From Parvibacillus sp035426385 (GTDB taxonomy: Bacteria; Bacteroidota; Bacteroidia; Chitinophagales; Saprospiraceae), in the NCBI GenBank assembly GCA_035426385.1, contig DAOLZQ010000002.1, forward strand, positions 43,321-107,320: a DNA stretch of 64,000 bases. The letters run 5' to 3'. Positions 1-8,864 of this stretch are shown one piece after another (the stretch's first letter is position 1; every line of letters begins with the position of its first letter). The translations under genes and the position numbers were made by a program. The notes under the pieces are model-generated. The model was given only the letters and a program-made list of their open reading frames with translations. It made no database searches and had not been told where the DNA came from.

Positions 1-2422
1 TTAGTTTATTGATCGCTGCATGTAACTTAGCCATAACCTCATCCGGAATATTTGGGTCTGGATTTTCGATTTTATATGAAGTTGTAATATTGAAAGTATT
101 TTCAACATCCACCGCCTTCACGATTGGTTCCACTTCCAGCTCATCTTTGACCGCATCCCTGATTTGTTCGGAAGTCACGGTTTTAGATTTATCTATTACG
201 ACATTGTAACTATATCCACCCTTCATATCCACTCCAAGTTCAAAACCTCGGGTAAACATAGAGACTAGACCTAAGACTGAAATAGTGATTGAGAAAATAT
301 ACGCTTTCTTCCTCATGCCCATCCAATTGATATTGGCACCGTGGAATAATTTTTCTGAGAATGAAGTAGAGAATTTAATGTCTTTACCCTTTTCACTCCA
401 CCAATCCATGATCAGGCGACCGACCAATACTGCGGTGAAGAGTGCGGTCAACACACCGATAATCATTACCACGGCGAATCCCTTGACGGGGCCAAGACCA
501 AAGTAAGCAAGTATGATGTTGGTCAATATAGTTACCACGTTAGCATCAATGATCGCCGAATAGGAATGCTTAAATCCGTCGGCTATTGCTTGCTTTAATA
601 CCTTCCCTTTCTTGAGCTCTTCTTTGATCCATTCGAAAATGATAACACTCACATCCACCGCTATACTCATAGTGAGCAAGATACCTGCAATACCGGGCAA
701 TGTAAGGACAGTACCTTTCGAGGCCAATACTCCAAATATTAAAAACATATTTGCCAGTAAGGCAACTACTGCGATGGCTCCGGCAGAAGAGAAATAGCTT
801 ATCATGAATATCATAATAAATAACAGGCCTACTATGATAGCGGTGACTGATTTATTGATATTCTCCTGTCCTAGCGAAGGACCTACCAATGATTCTTGTA
901 CAATTTTTGTAGCAGCTGGCAACTTACCAACTTGCAATATATTAGCTAAGTCTTTTCCTTCCTGAACTGAAAAATCGCCACTTATCTGAGAATCACCTGA
1001 AGTGATGGCACTGTTCACCCGAGGGGCAGAAACTACTTCTTCATCGAGCACAATAGCTATTTCTCTATTTTTATCAGCAGCAGCTCTTGTGGTCATTTCC
1101 CCCCATTTACGAGCTCCTTCCTGGTCCATTTTAAGTGAAACAGTTACTTCATGAGACATAGGGTCTGGTGCTTCACGAGCATCAACTACTCTATCTCCCT
1201 CCAATGGTGCCTTTCCATTTGGTGGAACTTTTACTGCGTAAAGTTCATACTTATTAGTGTATTTAAAAGTACGCGGATCTTTTGTTGGCTTAGCTGCCCA
1301 TTTAAAGGCAAGATCGGGTGGAAACAAACTCTTTATCTCTGGTCTTTTCAGGTATTCTGAGACCAATTCTCTCTTATTCTTATCTGTAGCACCCATTACA
1401 GCCAATGGAAATAATATTCCTTTGTCTGAACTTGAGTTTGGTGTAAATATCTTAAACAATGGACCTGCCTCAGCACCATTAAATGGCTTATCTACTATCT
1501 TCATAGTAGAATCTATAGTATTACCCAATGAATCTTTGACTGGTTCGTAGATCGTATCTTTGGCAACAGTGGTTTTTATACTAGTAGAATCACCTGAAAG
1601 TTCGGCACTTAATTTATCATCAGCTTTTTTGAAATTCTCAATTATTCCGGGATCAGTAGCTCTATAAACATCAAAAAATTCTAATTTGGCACTGGCTTGT
1701 AAGAATTTTCTAGCACGTTCCGGATTGTCTACGCCCGGTAAGTCGACTACGATCAGTTCTCTTGCAACATCGAGAGATACATTGGGCTGTGTAACTCCAA
1801 ATTTATCTATTCTATCTTTAAGCAACTTGAAGGTAAGATCAACAGTCTGGCTCGCTTTCTCTTTCAGAACAGCTAAAACAGTTTCATCCTTTGAATCAAA
1901 TTTGATCTGTTCACTAAGTGAAGGGTTCTTATAAAACAGTGAAGCAAGACTTTCACCCCCAGAGACTTTTTTCCATTCTTGGGCAAAAGCATCAACAAAA
2001 CTAGTTTGTTCCACATTTACTCTTTTCTCGGAGGCATTTAGAGCTGCTAAGAATTTTGGATCCTTACTCTGTCCCGACATCGATATAAAGAAATCCTTTA
2101 AATCAACTTTGAGTACAGTACTCATGCCGCCTTTTAAGTCAAGACCTAGTGCCAGTTGTTGTCTCTTTAAATCATCATAAGTATATGATTTGATGAAGGG
2201 AATAGAAAAAATCTCTTCACCCGACATTGAATCAAGGAAACCGATCCTAGCATTTTTAAACACCTCATCTTTGTCATCAGGCGTAGCTTTGGCGGCTATA
2301 TTCTTTGCATAGACATCCGCATTTTTTTCAACCTTATTAGTTGGGAAGTAAAAAATGTATTGCAGCAAACACACAATAGCGAGCGCAACAAGAAAAAACT
2401 TTACGATTCCTTTACCTTGCAT
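1..2422 (-). CDS. secDF: SecDF protein-export fusion protein (3' end missing)
   Basis: Inner-membrane accessory of the Sec translocon that uses the proton gradient to pull exported proteins out of the channel. 807 codons are visible from ATG 2422 and the frame is open to the left edge, so the SecF end is missing. Residues about 7-26 form the first membrane segment; GLDLKGG (residues 93-99) is the SecD signature; a run of membrane segments surrounds the AVD motif near residue 590; and GVDMKGG near the left edge is the SecF counterpart, showing SecD and SecF are fused as in many Bacteroidota. The normally conserved AVDANV..ER motif reads AVDVSV..EW here; the aspartate is kept. A -7 promoter element lies about 115 bases upstream. 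Identity is certain; the effect of the motif change is unknown. Confidence 0.96.
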   Translation of the reverse strand, partial: MQGKGIVKFFLVALAIVCLLQYIFYFPTNKVEKNADVYAKNIAAKATPDDKDEVFKNARIGFLDSMSGEEIFSIPFIKSYTYDDLKRQQLALGLDLKGGMSTVLKVDLKDFFISMSGQSKDPKFLAALNASEKRVNVEQTSFVDAFAQEWKKVSGGESLASLFYKNPSLSEQIKFDSKDETVLAVLKEKASQTVDLTFKLLKDRIDKFGVTQPNVSLDVARELIVVDLPGVDNPERARKFLQASAKLEFFDVYRATDPGIIENFKKADDKLSAELSGDSTSIKTTVAKDTIYEPVKDSLGNTIDSTMKIVDKPFNGAEAGPLFKIFTPNSSSDKGILFPLAVMGATDKNKRELVSEYLKRPEIKSLFPPDLAFKWAAKPTKDPRTFKYTNKYELYAVKVPPNGKAPLEGDRVVDAREAPDPMSHEVTVSLKMDQEGARKWGEMTTRAAADKNREIAIVLDEEVVSAPRVNSAITSGDSQISGDFSVQEGKDLANILQVGKLPAATKIVQESLVGPSLGQENINKSVTAIIVGLLFIMIFMISYFSSAGAIAVVALLANMFLIFGVLASKGTVLTLPGIAGILLTMSIAVDVSVIIFEWIKEELKKGKVLKQAIADGFKHSYSAIIDANVVTILTNIILAYFGLGPVKGFAVVMIIGVLTALFTAVLVGRLIMDWWSEKGKDIKFSTSFSEKLFHGANINWMGMRKKAYIFSITISVLGLVSMFTRGFELGVDMKGGYSYNVVIDKSKTVTSEQIRDAVKDELEVEPIVKAVDVENTFNITTSYKIENPDPNIPDEVMAKLHAAINKL

Positions 2423-2536
2423 ATAATATTAAATCTTTAATAATTGATTGTGAATGCAATACGTTTTTAGAAAGTCATTATTTTTCTTATCAGACTGAAC
2501 TCCAAACGGATATGCATGCTTTGGTCAAAAGCGGTG

Positions 2537-2544
2537 CAAATATA
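2537..2544 (-). promoter_or_regulatory. -7 promoter element upstream of secDF
   Basis: The minus strand reads TATATTTG, a perfect match to the Bacteroidota -7 consensus TAnnTTTG, followed by CACC. No clear -33 TTG is seen. It would give secDF a leader of roughly 110 bases. The 284-base gap (2423-2706) holds this divergent promoter region and otherwise AT-rich DNA. Confidence 0.5.
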
Positions 2545-2706
2545 GATATATTTTCGATATATAATATATCTGGAGGTTCGAGCGAATTAAGTTTTTCTTA
2601 CACCTATATAAAGATTTTATAGGAATATTGAACAATTGGAAACATAAAGTTGTATTATATCTGCACTACAAGGTGCTTTAAATTTAAAATCAAAATTTGT
2701 TATATT

Positions 2707-3198
2707 ATGGGATTATTTTCATTTTTAAAGGGTGCAGGAAAGGAAGATCTTGCAAAGAAAGAAGCTGAGGCAAAATCTGCAATGGATGAAACTAACAGAA
2801 TAGCTCAGGAAGCTCTACTGAATAGTCAGAAGCAAATGATGCTTCAAGACATTGTCAAGACTACTAATGTAGAGATAGAAGATCTTGGAATTAAGCTGGT
2901 AGATGGGACAGTGACTGTGACTGGGAATGTGGATACACAAGAACATAAAGAAAAAGTTATTCTGGCTTTAGGTAATGTAAATGGCATTGCTACTGTAGAT
3001 GACCAAATGACAGTTACAAATCCGGCTGATGAGTCTGACTTTTATGAAGTTAAAAGTGGAGATTCTTTATCAAAAATCGCAAAGGCATATTATGGCGACC
3101 CAATGAGATACAAAGAAATCTTCGAAGCAAACCAACCTATGTTGAAGAATGCTGACTTGATCTATCCGGGTCAAACTCTTCGTATTCCTAAGAAGTAA
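2707..3198 (+). CDS. BON plus LysM domain protein (Kbp/YgaU-like)
   Basis: 163-residue protein with the architecture of E. coli Kbp (YgaU), a small soluble protein that binds potassium. The sequence shows a charged helical N-terminus (residues 1-45), a BON domain (about 46-103), and a C-terminal LysM domain (about 112-161) with the typical YEVKSGDSLSKIAKAYYG opening and PGQTLRIP end. There is no signal peptide, so it is probably cytoplasmic. ATG 2707 was chosen because the protein then starts MGLFSFLKG, the usual start of the family; an in-frame start at 2650 would lie inside the probable promoter (TTG-N17-TATATCTG). Transcription ends at a strong hairpin 23 bases after the stop. The potassium-sensing role is by analogy only. 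Confidence 0.88.
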   Translation: MGLFSFLKGAGKEDLAKKEAEAKSAMDETNRIAQEALLNSQKQMMLQDIVKTTNVEIEDLGIKLVDGTVTVTGNVDTQEHKEKVILALGNVNGIATVDDQMTVTNPADESDFYEVKSGDSLSKIAKAYYGDPMRYKEIFEANQPMLKNADLIYPGQTLRIPKK

Positions 3199-3220
3199 AC
3201 TGAGTTCTTAAATATATCAC

Positions 3221-3244
3221 GCCGGCCACAAGCCGGCTTTTTTT
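3221..3244 (+). terminator. Rho-independent terminator after the BON-LysM gene
   Basis: GCCGGC, loop CACAA, GCCGGC, then seven T. It is GC-rich in an AT-rich context and its T tract overlaps the stop codon of the convergent DUF423 gene. Confidence 0.9.
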
Positions 3245-3632
3245 ATGCTTTGATCTTTGTAAGACCAATGATAAAGACTAACCATCCTGCTATAAAAAAT
3301 AAACCGCCCAAAGGTGTTATAGGTCCCAGGAATGACACAGATGAAGAGGTCCACATGGATGATGTGGTAAGTAAATACAGCGAACCTGAGAATAGAATGA
3401 TTCCAATAAGGAAAAGCCAACCAACCGTCTTAAATAATGGCAGAGGATATCTGGAGTATATTGAAAATATCCCAACTATAGCCAACACATGTATGAATTG
3501 ATATTGGACACCTGTCTTATAGGACTCCAGTGATGCATCCGGAATATAACCACGAAGACCATGAGCCCCGAAGGCACCCAGTATGACAGCAAACATGCCT
3601 AAGAAGGCCGAAATTATCAAGATTTTTTTCAT
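3243..3632 (-). CDS. DUF423 family small membrane protein
   Basis: 129-residue membrane protein with four predicted hydrophobic segments and the DUF423 hallmark GAFGAHGLR near the N-terminus (about residues 20-28), plus the LGPITPLGG stretch before the last segment. The family is widespread and has no established function. ATG 3632 gives the canonical MKKILIISAFLGM start; the longer frame to 3692 would overlap the helicase gene and adds a non-hydrophobic extension. Its start is 34 bases after the helicase stop, so it is probably the last gene of the cmk-marC-upp-symporter-helicase run. Confidence 0.85.
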   Translation of the reverse strand: MKKILIISAFLGMFAVILGAFGAHGLRGYIPDASLESYKTGVQYQFIHVLAIVGIFSIYSRYPLPLFKTVGWLFLIGIILFSGSLYLLTTSSMWTSSSVSFLGPITPLGGLFFIAGWLVFIIGLTKIKA

Positions 3633-3666
3633 AAAAGAGCAATTATGTCTGGATTTAAAAATAAGA

Positions 3667-4950
3667 TTATCTAAAATTATTCTGAAAATCAAAAATTACG
3701 TCATCAAATATAAAGTCCCGCATCAATAGCGGTCGCTTCAATACAATACCATCTAAAGTCGTACATCTGCTCAGGGCAACATATGTCTGCCCATGTGCGA
3801 AAGCACCTCCTTCCATGTCCAATATCACTTTGTCGAACGTTTGCCCCTGACTCTTGTGGATAGACATGGCCCAAGCCAATTTAATAGGGAATTGGGTGTA
3901 CTTACCTACTATCTTGGTGCTAATCTTTGAAGAATCTTCCGGGTCAATAGTATAGTTCAACATTTCCCATTTTGTCTTTTCTATAGTAATCACTTGATTA
4001 GAATGGATTTCAACTGCCTTGATAAAAACAGGTGATATCTCAGTTATAGTGGCTATGGTTCCATTTACATATTGCTTATTCACATCATTTCGCAGAGTCA
4101 TAATCTGAGCGCCAACCTTGAGCAACAATACTTGTTCCGCAGGCAAGGCGCCTTCAGGGAAATTGCCATTTATCTCACCCATATAAGTGATGGTTGGATT
4201 AATCAATTCATCCAGCTTACGCGAGTTGATTCGATTCATAGTGGTGTTGCGCGGTGATAGATGAATGTACCCTTTTTCATTCTCAAAATCAGGTATCAAT
4301 CTCTTATTTAATTCTTCCAAATCTTCCGGATCAAGATGGTGAAGGCGAATATTATCCAGAAGTTGTATAAAGCGATGGTCTTTTTGCCTAAAGACCTGAT
4401 GGAGTGCAATATATTGTACATTCTTTAGTGATCGCCAAGCAGTAGAAGCAAAAAAGTAAGGACTTTCGAATTGTGTAAAAAAATAGTTCATTTCCAGTTG
4501 ACCATGCACCACAGGTGGTAATTGGAACATATCACCGAATAAAATAATACGGACACCACCAAAGGCCTTATCAGACCTACGATGCAAACGTAGTGAATAG
4601 TCGATCATTTGCATCACATCCGCCCTAATCATTGACATTTCATCAATGACCAAAATTTCCAGTTTTTTCAGAATGCGAGCTATGGGATATTCAAACTTTA
4701 TGTCTCCTTCTGATAAGAGTCGGGGTGGAAACTTAAAGAAGGAATGAATAGTCTGACCTTGAACTCTCAGGGCTGCTATACCGGTCGGAGCAAGCACTAC
4801 AGCATTTCTGGCAGTAGTCTTCCTAAATAAATTGAGCAAAGTAGATTTACCTGTACCTGCCTTTCCCGTGATGACCAAGTGATACTTTTCATTCTCCATT
4901 TCATTCAAAATAGTTTGAAATTCAGGAGTTAATATATGGATGTCATCCAA
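3667..4950 (-). CDS. Pif1/RecD-like superfamily 1 DNA helicase
   Basis: 427-residue ATP-dependent DNA helicase of the Pif1/RecD2-like SF1B group, expected to unwind DNA 5' to 3'. Visible motifs: Walker A GKAGTGKST at residues 29-37, motif Ia-like region with APTGIAALR, Walker B LVIDEMSM, motif III FGDMFQLPPV, and the C-terminal SIHKSQGQTFDKV and YVALSRCTTLDG motifs. It is a short form with the helicase core only and no added nuclease or Zn domain. The ATG overlaps the end of the sodium:solute symporter gene by 8 bases, suggesting translational coupling. The exact role in repair or replication cannot be read from the sequence. Confidence 0.9.
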   Translation of the reverse strand: MDDIHILTPEFQTILNEMENEKYHLVITGKAGTGKSTLLNLFRKTTARNAVVLAPTGIAALRVQGQTIHSFFKFPPRLLSEGDIKFEYPIARILKKLEILVIDEMSMIRADVMQMIDYSLRLHRRSDKAFGGVRIILFGDMFQLPPVVHGQLEMNYFFTQFESPYFFASTAWRSLKNVQYIALHQVFRQKDHRFIQLLDNIRLHHLDPEDLEELNKRLIPDFENEKGYIHLSPRNTTMNRINSRKLDELINPTITYMGEINGNFPEGALPAEQVLLLKVGAQIMTLRNDVNKQYVNGTIATITEISPVFIKAVEIHSNQVITIEKTKWEMLNYTIDPEDSSKISTKIVGKYTQFPIKLAWAMSIHKSQGQTFDKVILDMEGGAFAHGQTYVALSRCTTLDGIVLKRPLLMRDFIFDDVIFDFQNNFR

Positions 4951-6448
4951 GGTTTGCTTCTTTAGAATGATAAGAGGTCAGCATTAGTCCGGTGAAAACT
5001 AATAAACCATTGAGAGCCAGGGTTAAAAAGCCAAACTGAAATCCATTAAGCAGCCAACTTGAATTATAATCAATCCACCAGGTGAGTAGTGGTGATAAGA
5101 CACATACCAACGGAACCCAGCGACCTTTTGGTAATCTTTTAGTAAAAATCCCAAAAGCAAAAAGCCCCAGTAATGGACCATACGTAAGCCCCGCTATCTT
5201 GAAGACCAAATTTACCACCGCCGAATTATTAATGTAATAAAATAGCATAATAATGAAAAATAGTAGAACAGAAATACTTAGGTGAACTATAGTTCGCATC
5301 CGCTTATCTTGTCTGGGAGTGTTATTTTTCTTTTCAATATTCAGGAAATCCACACAAATAGAGGTGGTCAAAGCTGTCAAAGCCGAATCAGCACTAGAAT
5401 AAGTACTTGCGATGAGCCCGACAAAAAACAATACTGCCACCACTGGACCCAAATGGCTCATCGCCATTAATGGAAAAAAATCATCAGATCGTACCGTTGG
5501 TACCACATTTATTTTTGCAGCATATAGATATAATGCTGCTCCCAGGATTAAAAATATGACATTAACTACAAAGAAATTAATGCAGAAAGTGAAGATATTT
5601 TTCTGAGCGTCTCTCAGAGTTCGGCATGTGAGGTTCTTTTGCATGAGGTCCTGATCTAGACCTGTCATGACAATAGCTATCAATGCCCCGCTAAAGAATT
5701 GCTTGAAGAAATTATTAGGATCACTCCAACCATTATTAAAGAAAAATATCTGGCTGTATTTGCTTTGATGGACTTCGCTGATCAAGGTACCAATATCACT
5801 ACCCATGCTCTTACTTATCATGATGATACACAGTACCAATGCACCCAACATACAAAGAGTCAATAAAACATCGGTATAAATGATGGTATTCACCCCTCCC
5901 TTTGCCGTGTACAAGTAAATAAGTCCTATAGTGAGAAATACGGTTAGCGCAAAAGGCATTCCTAGAGGTTCCGTCGCAAAATGATGAAGGACAAGCGCCG
6001 CCAGGTAGAGTCTTAAAGCTGAACCTATGCTCCTGCTAATTAGGAAAAACGTTGCACCGGTCTTATAGGAACTCCAGCCCAGTCTCTTCTCTAGATAACC
6101 ATATATACTGGTCAGATTATGGTGATAATAAATAGGTAACAATACAGTTCCTATCACTGCATATCCTGCCAGATTGCCAAGCACAAACTGCAAATAAGAA
6201 AAATATTGATTCGGGCCTTCAAGGCCTACTTTTCCAGGAACACTGATGAAAGTAACTCCTGACAAAGAAGCACCTATCATGCCTATTGCAACCAAAAGCC
6301 AAGGGGCATTTCGATTAGCAAGAAAAAATTTGGCATTATCTGCTTTTCTACTTGTCAGGTAAGAAATCAGAAGCAGGACTCCGAAATAGATTAAAATGAT
6401 CAGAAGGATACTATAGGGAGATAATAATGTCTGGACCTGCTGACTCAT
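4943..6448 (-). CDS. Sodium:solute symporter (SSS family)
   Basis: 501-residue inner-membrane transporter with about 13 hydrophobic segments. The N-terminal region has the family pattern FFLANRNAPW followed by a membrane segment GMIGASLSGVTFISVPG, and a helix with STYSSADSALTAL, typical of the Na+-binding segment of SSS carriers. The substrate cannot be read; relatives carry sugars, amino acids, sialic acid or nucleosides. It lies between upp and the helicase, and its location after a uracil-salvage gene makes a nucleobase or nucleoside possible but this is only context. The 67-base gap to upp is AT-rich and may contain its own promoter. Confidence 0.88.
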   Translation of the reverse strand: MSQQVQTLLSPYSILLIILIYFGVLLLISYLTSRKADNAKFFLANRNAPWLLVAIGMIGASLSGVTFISVPGKVGLEGPNQYFSYLQFVLGNLAGYAVIGTVLLPIYYHHNLTSIYGYLEKRLGWSSYKTGATFFLISRSIGSALRLYLAALVLHHFATEPLGMPFALTVFLTIGLIYLYTAKGGVNTIIYTDVLLTLCMLGALVLCIIMISKSMGSDIGTLISEVHQSKYSQIFFFNNGWSDPNNFFKQFFSGALIAIVMTGLDQDLMQKNLTCRTLRDAQKNIFTFCINFFVVNVIFLILGAALYLYAAKINVVPTVRSDDFFPLMAMSHLGPVVAVLFFVGLIASTYSSADSALTALTTSICVDFLNIEKKNNTPRQDKRMRTIVHLSISVLLFFIIMLFYYINNSAVVNLVFKIAGLTYGPLLGLFAFGIFTKRLPKGRWVPLVCVLSPLLTWWIDYNSSWLLNGFQFGFLTLALNGLLVFTGLMLTSYHSKEANLG

Positions 6449-6515
6449 TTAGTTTTTATAGCAATACAATAATATTGCAAATAAACATATATTTTTTAAT
6501 AATATAATATATAAA

Positions 6516-7166
6516 TCAACCTTGCAGTTTTTCTCCAAAAGACAAGTCTCCTGCATCTCCCAAGCCGGGGACGATGTAGGACTTGGCGGTGAGTTCAGCG
6601 TCAATTGCTCCCACCCAGATGTGAATGAAAGGATATAATCGTCTAATATGATCTATGCCAGATTCTGAAGCAATCACTGAGACAAGATGGATCTCTCTTG
6701 GTTTGCCATAATCATTGATCATGTGCATGGCTGCTTCTATTGACCGACCGGTAGCAAGCATGGGGTCAGCCATCACAATCACCTTATTACTTAGTATAGG
6801 ACAGGTGATATAGTCCATACTGATGTCAAAACTGCCATCCGGCTTTTCTTTACGATACGCTGTTACGAAAGCGCCCTCCGCATCATCAAATGCTTTCAAT
6901 ATCCCGGCTTGCAATGGCAACCCAGCCCTCAATATGGCTAGTGCGACAACTTCATCGTGCAATACATCTACCTCTGTACTACCGAGTACTGTAGTGGTCT
7001 CACGCATCTCATAGTTCAAAAGTTTGCTAATCTCATAGCCGGCTAGTAATCCAAATTTCTCAAGGTTCTGTCTGAAATTCCTACGATTAGACTGAATATC
7101 TACCTCGCGCAATTCGTGCATGAGGTTGCCAAAAAGGGACTTTTGTTGTGTAAGTAAGGTTACCAT
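6516..7166 (-). CDS. upp: Uracil phosphoribosyltransferase
   Basis: Converts uracil and PRPP to UMP in pyrimidine salvage; cytoplasmic. At 216 residues it matches the family length. The PRPP-binding loop VIVMADPMLATGRS is present, as is the C-terminal uracil-binding region YIVPGLGDAGDLSFG. The N-terminal QSNRRNFRQNLEKFG and LRAGLPLQAGIL stretches are also typical. It starts 9 bases after the marC stop, so it is likely co-transcribed with cmk, another pyrimidine nucleotide gene, two positions upstream. Confidence 0.97.
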   Translation of the reverse strand: MVTLLTQQKSLFGNLMHELREVDIQSNRRNFRQNLEKFGLLAGYEISKLLNYEMRETTTVLGSTEVDVLHDEVVALAILRAGLPLQAGILKAFDDAEGAFVTAYRKEKPDGSFDISMDYITCPILSNKVIVMADPMLATGRSIEAAMHMINDYGKPREIHLVSVIASESGIDHIRRLYPFIHIWVGAIDAELTAKSYIVPGLGDAGDLSFGEKLQG

Positions 7167-7175
7167 AATATCGAA

Positions 7176-7817
7176 TTAGTAATGTTTTATTAAATTCATA
7201 ATACCACTTACAATATACTGACTGGCAATGGCCATTACAAAAAATCCCATGATGCGAGTCACAGCTTTCATTCCCCCTTCTCCCAAGAATCTAGCAATTA
7301 AGGGAGCTGATGCTAACATGATATAGACTACCAATCCCAGGCTAAAGATCACGATGAGAACTACAATTTTGTCATCCCAACTCCGATATTGTGCATAGTA
7401 GCCGATCAAGAGCGAGATAGACCCGGGTCCTGAAAGTAAAGGCATGGCCAGAGGACTAAAACTAATATCATCTTTTTCCATTGCCTCCTGCTTGACCTTT
7501 TCATTTATTGTATCAGACTTGAGAATCTTGCCATTGATCAGACTGATACCTGAATTCATTATAACCAGGCCTCCCGCTAACTTCAAGGCTGCCAGACTGA
7601 TTCCAAAAAAACTAAGGATGTAGGAACCCGCTAGAAAAAAGCTAAATAAAATGGCAGTAAAATAAAGAGACGTATTTCGTGCCGTTCTTCTACGCTCTAC
7701 TTTTGAATACCTGGCAGTCAAAGATGTATAAACCGGTAAAGCACCCAATGGATTTACTACTGAAAACAATGAGATCAGAACTGTGATAAAGAGGTTAATA
7801 TCAAAATCAAAGTGCAT
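7176..7817 (-). CDS. MarC family integral membrane protein
   Basis: 213-residue protein with six hydrophobic segments. The N-terminal SLFSVVNPLGALPVY stretch and the mid-protein PLAMPLLSGPGSISLLIG motif are characteristic of the MarC family. Despite the name, the family has no proven role in antibiotic resistance and its function is unsettled. It is separated from cmk by one base and from upp by 9 bases, so the three form an operon. Confidence 0.9.
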   Translation of the reverse strand: MHFDFDINLFITVLISLFSVVNPLGALPVYTSLTARYSKVERRRTARNTSLYFTAILFSFFLAGSYILSFFGISLAALKLAGGLVIMNSGISLINGKILKSDTINEKVKQEAMEKDDISFSPLAMPLLSGPGSISLLIGYYAQYRSWDDKIVVLIVIFSLGLVVYIMLASAPLIARFLGEGGMKAVTRIMGFFVMAIASQYIVSGIMNLIKHY

Positions 7818-7818
7818 A

Positions 7819-8493
7819 TTAATGTTTCAGTTGGTTTATCCTGTTCAATACAAATTCTAATTGTTCCTCAGGTGTAAAGTAAGAATTGTCCAAAAGTATG
7901 GCATCTTCAGCCATGGAGAGAGGACCAATAGTGCGACTAGAATCTATCTTATCACGACTAATTAGATTGGCTTTTACTTCTTCTATTGTTGTTTCAATGT
8001 TTCTCGCATGTAACTCTCTGTATCGTCTCATTGCCCTTACATTGTCATCACAAATTACAAAAATTTTCAGATCTGCAAGAGGTAAAACTACAGTACCTAT
8101 ATCTCTTCCATCCATTACAACTCCTTTTTCAGCTCCCATCTTCTGCTGGAGAGCGACCAACTTATAACGAATATCAGCGATAACGGCAAACTCACTCACG
8201 TGTGCTGAAACTTCCGGAGTATTGAGCTCATCGTTCAAAGCAATACCATTGAGATAAGCTTTATTGTCCCCGTTCTCATTTCTGAAGTCAATATCCATCA
8301 AGGGAAGGTGCCGTTGGATGACATCCAATTGCTGTGCATCTATATTGTGGCCTAGAAAATACCAGGTTATGGCACGGTACATAGCACCTGTATCAATATA
8401 TTTATATTGCAGATGCCGCGCGAGAGCTTTGGCAAGAGTAGATTTACCACAACCTGATAAGCCATCTATTGCAATATTGATTCTATTTCTCAA
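7819..8493 (-). CDS. cmk: Cytidylate kinase
   Basis: Phosphorylates CMP and dCMP to the diphosphates. The 224-residue protein has the P-loop GLSGCGKST, the YIDTGAMYRAITW CMP-binding region and GVVMDGRDIGTVV, all typical of bacterial Cmk. There is no ATG: the best start is TTG 8493, giving LRNRINIAIDG, the usual N-terminus with the initiator read as Met. An alternative TTG at 8532 lies inside the T tract of the terminator of the preceding gene and is unlikely. It heads the cmk-marC-upp operon. Confidence 0.93.
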   Translation of the reverse strand: MRNRINIAIDGLSGCGKSTLAKALARHLQYKYIDTGAMYRAITWYFLGHNIDAQQLDVIQRHLPLMDIDFRNENGDNKAYLNGIALNDELNTPEVSAHVSEFAVIADIRYKLVALQQKMGAEKGVVMDGRDIGTVVLPLADLKIFVICDDNVRAMRRYRELHARNIETTIEEVKANLISRDKIDSSRTIGPLSMAEDAILLDNSYFTPEEQLEFVLNRINQLKH

Positions 8494-8530
8494 TTGAACA
8501 TTTATAAAGGTAAAAATACGATATTGGAGC

Positions 8531-8558
8531 AAAAAAAAATGCTGACTTCAGCCAGCAT
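8531..8558 (-). terminator. Rho-independent terminator after the DUF2795 gene
   Basis: On the minus strand ATGCTGGC, loop TGAA, GTCAGCAT, then eight further T. One A-C mismatch interrupts the stem. It separates the DUF2795 gene from cmk and rules out the upstream cmk start. Confidence 0.85.
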
Positions 8559-8582
8559 CTCTGTTTAATTTTCTATGGAAGA

Positions 8583-8804
8583 TTAATATTCGTCCTCATT
8601 AAATAAGAAATCATCTCTCCTGGGATAATCAGGCCATACATCTTCTATTCCTTCGAACAATTCCCCTTCATCCTCCATTTCCTGCAAGTTTTCGATTACT
8701 TCCAGCGGTGCGCCTGACCTGATACCAAAGTCAATCAATTCATCTCTGGAGGCCGGCCAAGGAGCATCTTCCAGATGGTGAGCTAATTCTAAAGTCCAAT
8801 ACAT
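8583..8804 (-). CDS. DUF2795 domain protein, small acidic
   Basis: 73-residue, strongly acidic cytoplasmic protein matching the DUF2795 pattern seen across Bacteroidota: an aromatic N-terminus (MYWTLELAHHLEDAPWPA), then SRDELIDFGIRSGAPLEV and an acidic tail rich in E and D with DYPRRDDF. The family is conserved in size and sequence but has no known function. It stands alone between queA and a strong terminator, so it is probably a single-gene transcript. Confidence 0.85.
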   Translation of the reverse strand: MYWTLELAHHLEDAPWPASRDELIDFGIRSGAPLEVIENLQEMEDEGELFEGIEDVWPDYPRRDDFLFNEDEY

Positions 8805-8864
8805 AAAGTTAATTTTTTATATAAAAATGAATCTCAACAAAAAAGTTTCAAAAAGTAAAAATAT

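Noticed and set aside
2570..2590. GGTTCGAG resembling a tRNA T-loop
   Set aside because: No acceptor or anticodon stem surrounds it and the flanks are AT repeats.
2650..2706. Longer start for the BON-LysM gene
   Set aside because: The added residues (MYYICTTRCFKF...) are not family-like and lie inside the probable promoter; ATG 2707 gives the canonical start.
6461..6478. GCAATA...TATTGC inverted repeat between symporter and upp
   Set aside because: Only 6 base pairs, AT-rich, no T tract; too weak to call a terminator.
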